This document shows, piece by piece, positions 21,738 through 35,900 of a stretch of 64,000 nt of DNA. The stretch is from Asterias rubens (taxonomy: Eukaryota > Echinodermata > Asteroidea > Forcipulatida > Asteriidae), in assembly GCF_902459465.1 (NCBI RefSeq), contig NC_047073.1, forward strand, positions 186,001-250,000, written 5' to 3'. Both the position numbers and the translations under genes were made by a program. Numbering within the stretch: the stretch's first letter is position 1; the number at the start of each line of letters is the position of its first letter. The notes below the pieces were generated by a model. It was not told the DNA's origin, ran no database searches, and saw only the letters and a program-made list of their open reading frames with translations.

Positions 21738-24700
21738 CTACAGAGAAAAGAACAAAACATAAGTCTAATCTCTGATAAATATTCTTTAAAAAAACTCTGA
21801 GGGTGTCGTGGCCGAGCGGATAAGAGCATCAGACTCAAGTTCTGGTAATTAAGTCATCGGAGTGTGGGTTCGAATCCCAGTCGTGACACTTGTGTCCTTG
21901 ACCAAGACACTGAGCCATTGCTTCTCTCCACCCAGGAGTAAGATGGGTATCTGTGAGGGCAGAGATGGTTCATGTGAATGATTAGCTTGGAGCGCAGTAA
22001 CTTACAGCACCGGCTGTATACTCCCCAAGCAGCTGAGATGATTTAAGGAATAATCTAAGACCCAGTGACCAGGGGTAATAATGTCAAAAGCGCTTTGATA
22101 CACCCTTTGGGCTGTGATAAAGCGTTATATAAAAATCAATTATTATTATTAAAGAAATAGTAGTTGTGGTTTTTAGTCTTACACCGATGTGTGTTAGCAC
22201 TGTATACTTAGTACTTTCCCCTTACACCGATGTGTTTTAGCACTGTATACTTAGTACTTTCCCCTTACACCGATGTGTGTTAGCACTGTATACTCAGTAC
22301 TTTCCCCTTACACCGATGTGTGGTAGCACTGTATACTCAGTACTTTCCCCTTACACCGATGTGTGGTAGCACTGTATACTTAGTACTTTCCCCTTACACC
22401 GATGTGTGGTAGCACTGTATACTTAGTACTTTCCCCTTACACCGATGTGTTTTAGCACTGTATACTTAGTACTTTCCCCTTACACCGATGTGTGTTAGCA
22501 CTGTATACTTAGTACTTTCCCCTTACACCGATGTGTGTTAGCACTGTATACTCAGTACTTTCCCCTTACACCGATGTGTGGTAGCACTGTATACTTAGTA
22601 CTTTCCCCTTACACCGATGTGTTTTAGCACTGTATACTTAGTACTTTCCCCTAACACCGATGTGTGTTAGCACTGTATACTCAGTACTTTCCCCTTACAC
22701 TGATGTGTGTTAGCACTGTATACTCAGTACTTTCCCCTTACACTGATGTGTGTTAGCACTGTATACTCAGTACTTTCCCCTTACACTGATGTGTGGTAGC
22801 ACTGTATACTTAGTACTTTCCCCTTACACCGATGTGTTTTAGCACTGTATACTTAGTACTTTCCCCTTACACTGATGTGTGTTAGCACTGTATACTTAGT
22901 ACTTTCCCCTTACACTGATGTGTGTTAGCACTGTATACTTAGTACTTTCCCCTTACACCGATGTGTTTTAGCACTGTATATTTAGTACTTTCCCCTTACA
23001 CCGATGTGTGTTAGCACTGTACACTCAGTACTTTCCCCTTACACTGATGTGTGTTAGCACTGTATACTCAGTACTTTCCCCTTACACTGATGTGTGTTAG
23101 CACTGTATACTCAGTACTTTCCCCTTACACTGATGTGTGGTAGCACTGTATACTTAGTACTTTCCCCTTACACCGATGTGTTTTAGCACTGTATACTTAG
23201 TACTTTCCCCTTACACTGATGTGTGGTAGCACTGTATACTTAGTACTTTCCCCTTACACCGATGAGTTTTAGCACTGTATACTTAATACTTTCCCCTTAC
23301 ACCGATGTGTGTTAGCACTGTACACTCGGTACTTTCCCCTTACACCGATGTGTGTTAGCACTGTATACTCAGTACTTTCCCCTTACACTGATGTGTGTTA
23401 GCACTGTATACTCAGTACTTTCCCCCCCCCCCCCCCGAGTCCTTTGAAAAAAATATCACGACATATTACTCGGGTGGGATTCAAACCCACGACCTTTGCA
23501 ATTCTAGTTGATACATACCTCTTCTCTGGCCCCACTTCCTGTTTATCGTTGACCACAGAGGGCGCCCTTCCACCTTTACTCGAATGTCTCCCTCTCTTGT
23601 GATTGGTCTGCCCCTCCTTGGCAGGTAGAGGGGCGGGGCTACCAAGGGGGAACGCCATGGAATTATTCAGACTCGGAGGAGGAGTTCTAGAGACTTCAAA
23701 GTCACTTGCACTGATTGAACGTAGGAATCGCAGCAGATCTCGGCAAAGTTTCCATTCGTAATGTTCAAGAGCTGCATCTAAGAGATGAGTTGCGTGCTGA
23801 AAAATAATTTTTGTTAATTAGATAAGGTTAGATTAGATTTATTTTTTCATCTTAGATTATATTAGATTAGATAGGATCAGATTTATTAATTCATCATTTA
23901 AACGTAAAAAATAACCAAACAAACACACAAACAGCCACAAAAATACAGATAATATAAAAAACAATCATAAAAATACAATCAAGAGTAGGTTATTAAAACA
24001 GCCAACATTCAAATCAAATCGTAAATAAAACAGGCAACACAATCAAGGATCAAGAAAATCAAGTCAAAAATTATTCCTAGAACAAAATGTATGATATATA
24101 CAAAGATATGTTCATGTTTCTTCTTGAGTTAATTATGAACCTTAAAATGATCTTCACTGGTACTCACATGTCTACTGACTTTAGGGGGTTCAAGGTTCTG
24201 TAGGATGAGCAGATATGAAGCAGCAGTCTGCAGGGCACCAGTTTTTATACATTGCTGAAAAATAAACAGACAAATTTCAGGTGAATTTTAACCTTAAAGT
24301 AAAAATGGGTTCCCTTTTTGTGTGGTGCCATCGTTGAGTGGTTTAGAGCAACAAATCCACATTCTGGTGGTTAGTCATCGGAGTGATTTGTCACTATATG
24401 ATTCTGTTTTGTATGAGAAATTGAGAGTGAAGACACTAGACGCCATGCACTGATATTTCTCTTGTATACCATCATTCAGAAACAGCTGGGGCCTTCTTGA
24501 AGAGGGTTGGAGGGGGGGGGAGGGGAGTTGCTGACGTGTCTTACCTCAAACAGTTCCTCAGGGCTTCCTATGGTTCTGAAGAGGTACGGCCATAGAGCAA
24601 TCTCTGTCTTCCTTGCACAATGAACTATTGTCTGTAAGAACTGGGGGAATTCCTCTATAAAGGCCACCACTCGAGGGAGTAAGGCATCTGAGAAGAAAAC

Positions 24701-26848
24701 ACAACACAACAGAATAAACCTGGATTTTATTCTTTCTGACATCACAATAAAAACATTGGACAAACAGAATCTAGATGAGAGAAACATTAACAGGCTGCTT
24801 CTTGCCTGTACTTTAATACATTGGACAAACAGAATCTAGATGAGAGAAACATTAACAGGCTGCTTCTTGCCTGTACTTTAATGTTTTCTCTTCCAACAAG
24901 TATATCCAAATTAATTTCATCCAACTGTCTTGAACGCCTTTGATTTTAGTGCTATATAAATGCCCTTTGATTGATTGATTTATTTCATGTAACTAAACTC
25001 ACCTGTACTACATGAGGGAAGTTTAAGTCTCTACTAACCATTACTAACCTGGTTTATATTAGTTATCACTCATTAATCCCTTACTAACCTGGTATAGGTT
25101 CTGATGCTGTAGCTTCTTCTTCTAGCACACTATGCAGCATTAATTCCAATACATGAGGGAAGTAGGGTAGAGATATACAACTTCTTGCAATCTGTAATGC
25201 GTGAATTCCAAGACTGCAATACAAGAATAGTTAATTTCAATTAACCATAAAAGCTCAATCAATAAACAGAAGGATAAATCTACCATGATGCAAATAATTA
25301 TTTGTAATTTTAAATGGACTCATTCCTCAAAGATTTCTTTACAAAGTACAGTGTTGATGTTTTTCAAAACAAACAAAATAAATAACACTCAAAAGTTCAG
25401 TAAAGCATATATTTAGCAAGCACTCTCTCCTGCGCTTTTCAATATAAAAGAATGGGAGAAATTGATCATTCCGTAGAGTTATGTCTATTTTAATAGAGGT
25501 AGTCATTTTGCATACTGTCCACGGAATACATGTACTTGATAAGGATGAATGACTTTGTTATAACCTTTGCTACTTACTCAGATGTTTAGATTCAATCAAG
25601 CATTAACATTCCATAGACAGCTACAATCATGAGTGCTTTCAATAAAACAGGCATAACTTCTCTAAGAATTATCAATGTTTCCTTCTTTTTTTTCTCCAGA
25701 AAAGCAGGAAAGAATGCGTTTTTATAGGTGCATCACAGGGGTTTTGAGTGTCAGTCGCTGTTTTGTGTTTAAATCATAAATCTCGGTCATGTTCTTGTTG
25801 ACTCACCCTGTTTAGTATATTTAGTATTTTTTGACTTGGTATTGAGACAAGAAACAAAGACTGATTACAAACAGTGGATCAGCTAACTTACTTTCTTCTG
25901 AGTAACTGCCTGAGTATATGATGCAGATAAATCTGGGTCTGAAATCAAACAGTTGGATAATACAGTCTTAAAGTACTTACTTTAATACAACCTTGTTTGT
26001 GTAACAGTTAACTAATAGAGTTTTATACAATCAATAACAAGAAAACTGCGCCAAAATATGGTACTTTAATATGTTTCAGTTTTAGATGTAGGAGGAAAAC
26101 CCCAGAGAATTATTCCAGGGGAAAACCCACACAGTCAGACAGGGACTGAAAACCCTGAATATTCAAATGTGAATGAATTCTCCTCTTGGAGATTGCCTGG
26201 AACTGGTTGAATGTAAGTTGCCTCATGTGGCAATGTGAATGAATTCTCCTCTTGGAGATTGCCTGGAACTGGTTGAATGTAAATTGCCTCATGTGGCAAT
26301 GTGAATGAATTCGCCTCTTGGAGACTGCCTGGAACTGGTTGAATGTAAGTTGCCTCATGTGGCAATGTGAATGAATTCTCCTCTTGGAGATTGCCTGGAA
26401 CTGGTGGAATGTAAATTGCCCCATGTGGCATAACCCTTGAGACAGTAATGCAATAGGGTTTGGGGATGACTTACAGTTCGTTCTAATGTTGAGAATGGAA
26501 GGATAGTTGGCTTATTATCAGCAGCACTTGGTGTCTGAGGTTCATAACTCAAGGTGTCTGTGGCTGCTCCAAGAACAACAGCATCTTCAAATAATACGGC
26601 TACAAGTATACAAAGATATATCTAAGGTCAATAACATTTCTGGTTATTTTATTCACTGCACTGGCAGCCAAGCAGGTCGGACAGTACATTAAGTGAGGGA
26701 TATTTATGGAAATAGGAGAGAGACTTACCAAGTGGATATATTCTAAGCTGGAAAGGAAGCATAATTCTCTTGGATAAGAAGCTGTGATGATGCTTAGAGT
26801 TCTTCTGTGGAAATAGTGGAAGCCACACCTGAAATAGACATCAAGCCA

Positions 26849-26915
<67 letters not shown>

Positions 26916-29900
26916 GTACCACTGGTCACTGGGCCTTTAATCATTCCTTAAACCATCTCAGCTCCCTGGGGAGTATACAAGATCAGTTGAATGGCTTCTG
27001 ACTGACGTCCTGAACAAAGATGTTGACAAATAGGGAGATGTCAACATAGGGTTAGATAGCTCAGTTGGTAAAGCGCCATCATTATAATCCGGTCGTTAAA
27101 ATCCCGCTCAAGTCAATTTTGCTTTGTTCAGCCCCAAATCATTTAAAAAGTACCCAGTCAGTTTCCCTTGTGGTTTATTATTTGATCAATATAGACCAGG
27201 ATGCATTGTGGCAGTGTTCATGAGTTTCACAATTGGAGAACACAATAACAAAGTTGATCACAAGAATTATCAGAAAAACTACCAATTTAGGATTCGAACT
27301 GACTCTAGCTACTGGGCAATCTGGGTGGTTTAGTTGGTAAGACATCTGCTCTAGATTGGCAAAGGTCCCAAGTATATACCCTACCCGAAATAATATGCCT
27401 GTGATTTTTTTGATTTTTTTGTTCTTTTTTTTTCACAGAACTTGTGTAAAAGTACTGTGTATACAGTGCTTACACACACCGGTATATGGGTAAAAAACAA
27501 ATAATTTTCTTTATTCATTAACATAAAAACTACCAATAATGTTTCCAATGGCGTAGGGTTTTACCTTCATGCCTGCTGCTCCGCATCCCAACCATAATGC
27601 TTCCATGAGGTGAGGCTTATCTCTATTACTACGTGATGTTGTCCACATGTTCTCAACAGAAGATGCAAGCACAACAGGAGCAATGAATGGCATCTTAGGA
27701 AAGACAGAACAGGATTGATATCAATTTATCATCAAATAATCAACAGCTAGTCAAGAATGGGACCTTTCTGTTCTGAACATTCACATACTTTGTTTGATAC
27801 AAACTGTACACAAATTTACATAAAAGAAGTTAACCTTGGAGCCCCTCTTTAAAGGAACACGTTGCCTTGGATCAGTCGAGTTGGTCTTTGAAAAGCATTT
27901 GTAACCTTTTGTTATCAAATGCATATGGTAGAAAGATGTTTTAGAAGTAAAATACAATGATCCACACAAACATGCCTCGAAAATGATCAGTTTGCCTTTT
28001 ACCTCGTCGACTAACACGGTTGGCCATTTATGGGATTCAAACTTAAATACCGTGTTAGTTCGCACAGTAAAAGGAAAACCAGACAATTTCGCGGCAAACT
28101 TGTGTGGATCATTGTATTCTACTTTAACATCTTTCTACCCATATGCATTTTATAACAAACGATTACAAACGCTTGTTATAGACCAACTCGTACGATCCAA
28201 GACAACGTGTTCCTTTGAGGTGCTCATTCACTCCTATGAACGTTTGATGAGGGTTTTCAACATTCCTTATTTGGCTGATTAAAAGCCTCACTGTGTCTCT
28301 TATTGTAACACATTGTCGTACCCATGCACAATAAATTGTCCAAGAAGGACCTTGTCAGAGTAAGAAGAATTAAATATCAGCCAAGATAGAAACCAAAGAG
28401 CCTCACCTCATTATGTTTCCGTTTATCCAGAGGTGCGTTGGTCACTGATGGAGGTTTCAGTCGATCTCGTTGTAGCATCAGTAATCTACCAGCTACATTA
28501 GTTATGAGGCTCTCTGCCTCTTTGGTATGGTTGGCTATTTCTGGGGAAACTGGCAAGATTGAAAACTTTCACGTTAATGAAAACAAGTTTGTCGGTTCCA
28601 TAGTTGAGGTAATTGTTAGATTCATAATGAATTTCTGGGATGTCGTGGCGGTGCAGATAAGAGCACCAAACTCAAGCTCTGGTGTTTCAGTTCAGCAGAG
28701 TGTGGGTTTGGGAGTCCTGACACTTGTGTCCCTGAGCAAGACACTTAACTATAATTGCTTCTCTCCACCCAGGGGTAAATGGGTACCTGTTAGAACAGAG
28801 ATGGTACTTGTGATTGAAGTCGAGTAGCGCATATTTGTAGCACAGTCTGTATACTCCCCAGGGAGCTGAGATGGTTTAAGGAATGAATTAAATGGCCCAG
28901 TGACCAGGGGTAATAATGTTGGAAGCTCTTTGAGACGCCCTTTGGGTATGTAAAGTGCTACATTTTTAGACGGATTCTGCCCTATATAACATCTTTTCAC
29001 TTGAATTATTTTTATCATTGGGTGCGTTTCGATTAGCTTCCCTGGGTCGACCCCTGTCTGCCCCCGGTGCGTTCGAATAGCTTTGATGTCATTCCAGGGG
29101 CTCACCCGGGTTAGCCCCAAGTGCCCTTCTTGTGGAATGGGTCACTTGGGGCTGGTCCGAGGTGCATGACGTCACCATGAGAGGGCAAAGTGTGATCGTT
29201 CGATTAGCTATTGTCAGGGGCTCACCCGAATGAGCTAATTGAAGCTAATTGAACGCACACAATATTTAAACTGACCTGTTTCTGATCGGAGTGATGTAAG
29301 CGTCAATGAGACCAGTGAGGTAGGATGAGGCACAAAGTTGGCAAGAGATAAATCTTGTATTCTGCTGATGGTAGCAATGGGATCTGTAAAGGTTCAACAT
29401 GTAATCAATATAATCCAATCTGTATGAATTCAAACCAAGATAGTCTGGGCTCAATTTTAAAGCACCACTTACCGTAGAATTCTGTACTTACACCCTGCAA
29501 CATCCCACAGTACACAATTTACCAGTTGCAGTAAGCACATAATTCTATATGCAGCGCCATTAACAGGGCCTAATTTCATTCGTGTGCTTTCAGATCCATA
29601 CTAAAAGGCTTCAGGCTTGAAGTCTTTTAATATTGAGTGAGAAATTACCTTCTTTCTCAAAAACTGCCGTTTCTCACAATTTGTTATATTATCAACAGGT
29701 CCCCATTGCTCATTACGAGGTAAATTTTTATGCTAACAATTGATTTGAGTAGTTACCAATAGGGTCCAGAGCCTTTAAGATGCACAAATTATAAGGCCAT
29801 CTGAACGGGAATAAACTTTCAAGAAACTAATGGCACTTACTCGCTGAGTTGTCTCGTCTCTCAATGCTATACAATGAGATGTGATAATCAACACAGAAGA

Positions 29901-32900
29901 CAACCAGTAGATCCTTAAAGACGTTGAGTACAAGCACTTGATAAGGCACCTTGGTTATACAGGCAAAACTGTTGTCTAGATTACTTATCCTTGGGTATAA
30001 CCTCAGCTGTAAACAAACAAAATCATAAATACATCATTAATGGGTTTATAGAATTTAGAATCACATATTAATTTTGGTTTTACCCTTACACCGATGATGG
30101 GTGTATACAATAGAAAATCACTTATAGTCGGAGAGGAGGGGATTGGCAGCATCTTGAAGAGGCACAGGCTGAGGTGGTTTGGCCATGTGGAGAGAAAGGA
30201 GGATGCCAACTCGGTCAAGAGGTGTACCAACAGAATTGTGGGTGGGCCCACACCCGTTGGCCGTCTGTGCAAGACGTGGCAGAGCTCTGTGATGAATGAC
30301 ATGCAACTACCATGCAAGGGACCCTTCTGGACAGGGCCAAGTGGAGGAGAGTCATAGGGAGAAAGCAGGCCAACCCAGAACAGACTGGACAACGGCCTTA
30401 CAACCGACAAGACATTAATTTTGGTTTTATCCTTATACCAATACCCAGTACTGTATACTCAGTGACTCTTACCTCATGTCTATTCTCATAGTGATTATAA
30501 CATGACATGACAATGAAGTCTTTCCACCATGTAATGCCTCCACTCACTGACATATCCTTCTCCTGTGTGACGTTACCAAACAGCTTCCAACGCTTAGCAA
30601 AGATTGTACAATGAGCTAAGCCGTATCGTCCTGCTATAGCTACACAATGTCCAGAACGATCCACAGCGGCATACTGTAACAATACAACCAAATATTCAAC
30701 GTCATTTCATGATCAATCTAAATAGAATGACTAGTGACACAGACATCGTTCATTCATAAATTCATCACCTTCTCCTTGGAATGTACTACCACATCAAATC
30801 AAAACTGCAAAAACTCACACTGGTTTTAAATCGCTTCTTAAAGACACTGGACTCTATTGGTAGTTGTCAAAGACCAGTCTTCTCATTTGGTGTATCTCAC
30901 TCTATGCATCAAATAACAAACCTGTGAAAATTTGAACTCAAATGGTCGTTGAGGTTGAGAGAAAAATGATGAAAGAAAAAACACCCTTGTTGGACGAATT
31001 TGTGTGCTTTCAGATAGGAATAAAAGACTTCTAGCTAGAAGTCTTTTAATATTTTAGTGAGAAATGACCTCTTTCTCAAAAACTACTTTACTTCAGAGGG
31101 AGTCGTTTCCCACAATGTTACATACTATCAACATATTTCCAATGCATGTTACCAAGACAGTTTTTAAGTTAAAGTTTGTTTTGAGTAATTACCAAACGTG
31201 TACCTTCCCTTTAACAGTTATGTTTGTTTAATTGCCTGTATGCTCATTGAATTCATTTATTGTTGTGATGCGCTACATAAGTACTGTGTTGTTATTAGTA
31301 TTAGTATTTTTTCCACCAATCAAATGACAACTATGTGCATCATCAGACGGGAATAAAGAATTATGAACTGAACTGAACTATCTGTGTGTGTTGTGTATAA
31401 TTTCAAATGAGACAAACAGTTGCTTTTAAATGACTTGTATTGAAGAAGACTTACTCTGAGTGGCCAGTTGCTTGCCATGTAGTTGTACGGTAGAGACATA
31501 ACCTGCCATTGCTTGTTACCAATCAGTACACTAGACACTATGGAGTCATCTGCAACTAACATCACAACATCAAATATATGAATAAGAATTATGCCAACCT
31601 ACTGAACACTGTAGGGTGCTATGGTTGAAAAGGATATTTACAAACACTGGCAGGAAAAAACAGATGAAGGCTACAAAACATTTCACTGCTGTTTGGCAAG
31701 TTTTCAATTTATCGAGAATGCTTAATCGGAGTGAAATTGGACTCGACCATACCAGGGCTCAATTTCATGGCTCTGCTAACCGCCGAATTCTCGCTTACCA
31801 ACACCATCCACCACTTGTACGGCAAGCGCCAAGTTTCTGGGCTAGCCAGTGTAAAAAGGCAAGTGACATTGGATAAGCACGCGCACAAGCAAAAATTCCC
31901 TGCTACCCCTTGAAATACGCTTGAAATAAGTGCAGAATTCACTGCCATAAATGAGCGATTGCACTGGGCCTTGATGTACTGCCCTGTCGCTGAAACTACA
32001 GTTCTTAGGCAGAAAAGGAAAAGGGAGGGGGAGGAGGGGGGGGTCGGAGTGAAGTTGGACTGCACCATACCTGATGTATTACCCTGTGATGTAACTGAGA
32101 CTACAGTGCTTGGGTGGAGGGGGGAGGGGGGAGGGGACGGGCAGGAGGGGATGGGGTGGTTTAGAGTGAATTTGGACTGCATCATACCTGATGTATTACC
32201 CTGTGATGTAACTGAGACTACAGTGCTGAGGTGGAGGGGGGGGAGGGGACGGGCAGGAGGGGGTGGGGTGGTTTAGAGTGAATTTGGACTGCATCATACC
32301 TGATGTATTACCCTGTGACGTAACTGAGACTACAGTGCTACTATCCAGCATCACATCAGGTTGAGCCGTCTTGAGTATGGTATCTCCTGTGTTGAGGTAT
32401 AACCTATCTTCACCTTGTAGAAATAAATGCTCATGGTTTGTCTGTGAGAAACAAAATAAAATAAAAAATAATTGTTTAGCAACATTGTCTGCCTAAGCAG
32501 CTTATTGAATATGGGGTTTGAGGCATTGCATGGTGAGGTATCAATGTATATATGGTCTGCGGTAACACCATGTATGTATGGGTGGGATTCGAACCCACGA
32601 CCTTTGCAATTCTAGGGCAATGTCTTACCAACGAGACCAACAAGATTGCCTGGTAGCTCGGGAGAGTATACAGTGCTCACACACATCAGTGTATATGGGT
32701 AAAACCAATGTTAATATTCTTCATCCCCGATGCAAATTTCCCTCAATTGAATCCAAGCTCCTTAATAAAGGCACTTGACACTATTGGTAATTACTCAAAA
32801 TAATTATTAGCACAAAACTTTACTTAGTAATGTGTAATGGGGAGAGGTTGATAGTATAAAGCATTGTGAGAAACGGCTCACTCTGAAGTAACCTAGTTTT

Positions 32901-35900
32901 TGAGAAAAAAGTAATTTCTCACAAATTTTTTGTTAATAAGCATCTGAAAGAAACACAACTTGTGCAACAAGAGTGTTTTTTCTTCCATTATTCTTTCACA
33001 GCTTCAACGACCAATTGAGTCAAAATTTTCACAGGTTTGTTATTTTATGCAAATCTTGAGATGCACCAAGTGAGAAGACTGGTCTTTGACAATTACCAAA
33101 GGTGTCCAGTTCCTTTAAACCCTACCAAAACTTACCATGCATGGGTTTGTAGTCAGTGCACTCTTGACGAATGAGACTAAGACCAGTTCACCTGTAGACT
33201 GATCGGCAGACTGAAGGACACGAGGGAAGGGTATACCAGAGTCCGATATCCGCTTCTTATCTTTACTGGATTTAGGAGATGTGGTAATCCATAAATTATA
33301 GCCTTCGGGATCCCAGTCCTACAATGACATCAATCACAAAAAACACCAGATTTAAATACTATAAATAACATACATTAATACATATTCTTACAAAGTAGTC
33401 CAGGTATTAAAATGCCTTATACTATAAGAGACTTTTGGATGGTCCATTTTTATCTAAATGCTTTAGGTTCATACTCACCATAGAATGTACATGCAGGGGA
33501 TACGGTCTGCTTGTTTCTGGGCACAAACTATAAATATAAGTCAAGACAAAAACAGCGATCTTTTAATCTTTCAAAATCATAACATCAAATCAAACTTCTA
33601 TAAGTAGAAGAAATTAAAATTAAAGGGGGGTAACCCTGTTTTAGCCCCAGAAGTAGATAGCAACGGCCCCTGGAAAAATAGTTGATTGTAGACCAAACTT
33701 TGAAGTGGCCTTCAGGCCTTGTGTGTCTAGCGACTTGCATAAACAAAACAAAAATTAAAACAAATGTCTTTAGAGTATGGAAAGGTTTGTGGTAATACCA
33801 TGTAATGACTATATCTAAAGGAGTTGGGGTGGTTCAGAAAAGAACCGTTGGTTTCAACTCGATGTTTCAATCAGTATGCTTTAATCGTCTTCTAGAGAAA
33901 GCTACCAGAAGAAGATCAGAGCATACTGATCGAAACGTCGAGTTGAAACCAACAGTTCTTTTCAACTCATTAGAGATAGTCATTACATGGTGTTACCGCA
34001 AACCTTTCCGTTCTTATATCCATCATGCAAAGTTTCAAATCCTACTTGTCTTTAGAGTGGTTGGTTCCCTGACTCCTTACCCATAATCTCCACTGAAGGT
34101 ACACATAAGTAGAGCACCAAACACACTCCATAAAGCTAGTCCACCCTGTTTCCATGCACAGGCTAAAGCACAACCATCAGGTGTCCAGGTGACTGTAGAA
34201 ATAGGACCTGCTGCCTGACATCCATCTAGAAACAAACCACACGCAGCAACAATAATATTAGTGGCTGCTTACATAGTTTGCTTGTATACGTCACTCAGTG
34301 ATGCCCAAGGCGTTTTCAATACAGTATTTCTGCAAGGTATGTGGCACTACGTTTGAATTATGAGACTTTCTTTGCTGTTGCACAATATGCAGCCAATCAC
34401 ACCAGGAACATGGGGGAGAACCCCTTCTCTTTTCTATAAGCGCACTTGGTTCTTTTATGTGCGTTACACAACATATTGGACCAACGGCTTTCAACCCATC
34501 CAAAAGACCAAGCATCATGGTCAAGTGTCTTTCTTAAAGACACAGGTGTCATGACTGTGACTCGAACCCACACTTTACTGATCAGAAACACCAGAGCTCG
34601 AGTCCAGTGCTCTTAACTGCTCAGCCACGCTACTACAAAAACACCTTGCAAGTTTAATTTTCTCCAAAATTGAGGGAAATTGGTCAGAAATTGACTGACC
34701 TCGATCCCAAATTAGTTGCATATCTGCAGAAATCAAGCAATTAGGTTTAACCACATGCAGGGACTTCCCCCACCAGTGCAATTACCTGGAAAATCTGAAC
34801 TTGAGAGCGTCAACCAGTGTGATAACTGCAGAGCACCGGTTACTTCATCCAGGGTGTACACTACTCCTTGCCCACTGGGGAGGAAAACAAATAAATCCGC
34901 TACAAATCTGGTTCGTCTTAAAGGCACTAGACATTTTTGGTTGTAGTCAAAGACCAGCAGGCCTGTATGCTTCCTTTATGAAAGGGCAAGAGCACCAATG
35001 CATCTAAAGGGCACCCTATGAGGCAATTGTAAATTTCTACTGTAGCATTTCAAGGGCACCAAGGCAAAATCTTTGATCATTTGGACTCATTGGGTCATCA
35101 AAGTTGCAAGAGAATAATGAAAGAAAAAACACATACTTGTTGCACCAACTTGTATGCTTTCAGATACCTAATAATATTTGAGTGGGAAATTACCTCTTTC
35201 TCAAAAATTCTGTTACTTCAGAGGGAGCCGTTTCTCAAAATGTTTTATACTATCAACAGCTCACCATTGCTTGTTACCAAGTAAGTTTGTTATGCTAACA
35301 ATTATTTGTTGAGTAATTACCAAGTAATTATCCAGTACAAGAACATCCAAACTTTGAAGAACCATTTGCTAAAACTTACTTAGCGAGTCCAAAGACTATG
35401 AGTCTGTACTTGTGATTAATTGCAACACAGCAAGCAGTCTTGACATCTGGAGCCCATACAGCATGTACAGCCTGGAGGTCAAAGCAAACAATCCCTTAAT
35501 GGAACACAATGCCTTGGATGGGCAAGTTGGTCTATGAAAAGCGTTTGGAACTGTTGGTTATAAAATGCATATGATTAGAAAGACGATATAAAAGTAAAAT
35601 ATAAAGATCCACACAAACATGCCTCAAAGTTGCATGGTTTTCCTTACTCGTCGTGAACTGTTTGTGTGTGGATTATTATATTTTATTTTTACAACATCTT
35701 TCTAACCATATGTATTTCATAACAAATGGTTACAAACGCTTTTCAAAGACCAACTCGACCGATCCAAGGCAATGTGTCCCTTTAAATACACCATATAAAT
35801 TTGTTTATTATTTAACCCTTAACATTCCTACCGTTCTCACTTTCCTTCCATTTAGTGTTAGGGTGCACCACAATAAATAAACTCCCACAGTAACCAATGC

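Noticed and set aside
22179..23425. CRISPR-like array
   Set aside because: The repeats are directly tandem with no unique spacers, and the genome is animal.
24476..24787. Stand-alone 103-aa protein
   Set aside because: Its core is RIC1 exon 23 (24545-24687) with intron read-through on both sides.
26807..27001. Poly-Asn protein / poly-Ile protein
   Set aside because: Both come from the (AAT)n tail of a SINE.
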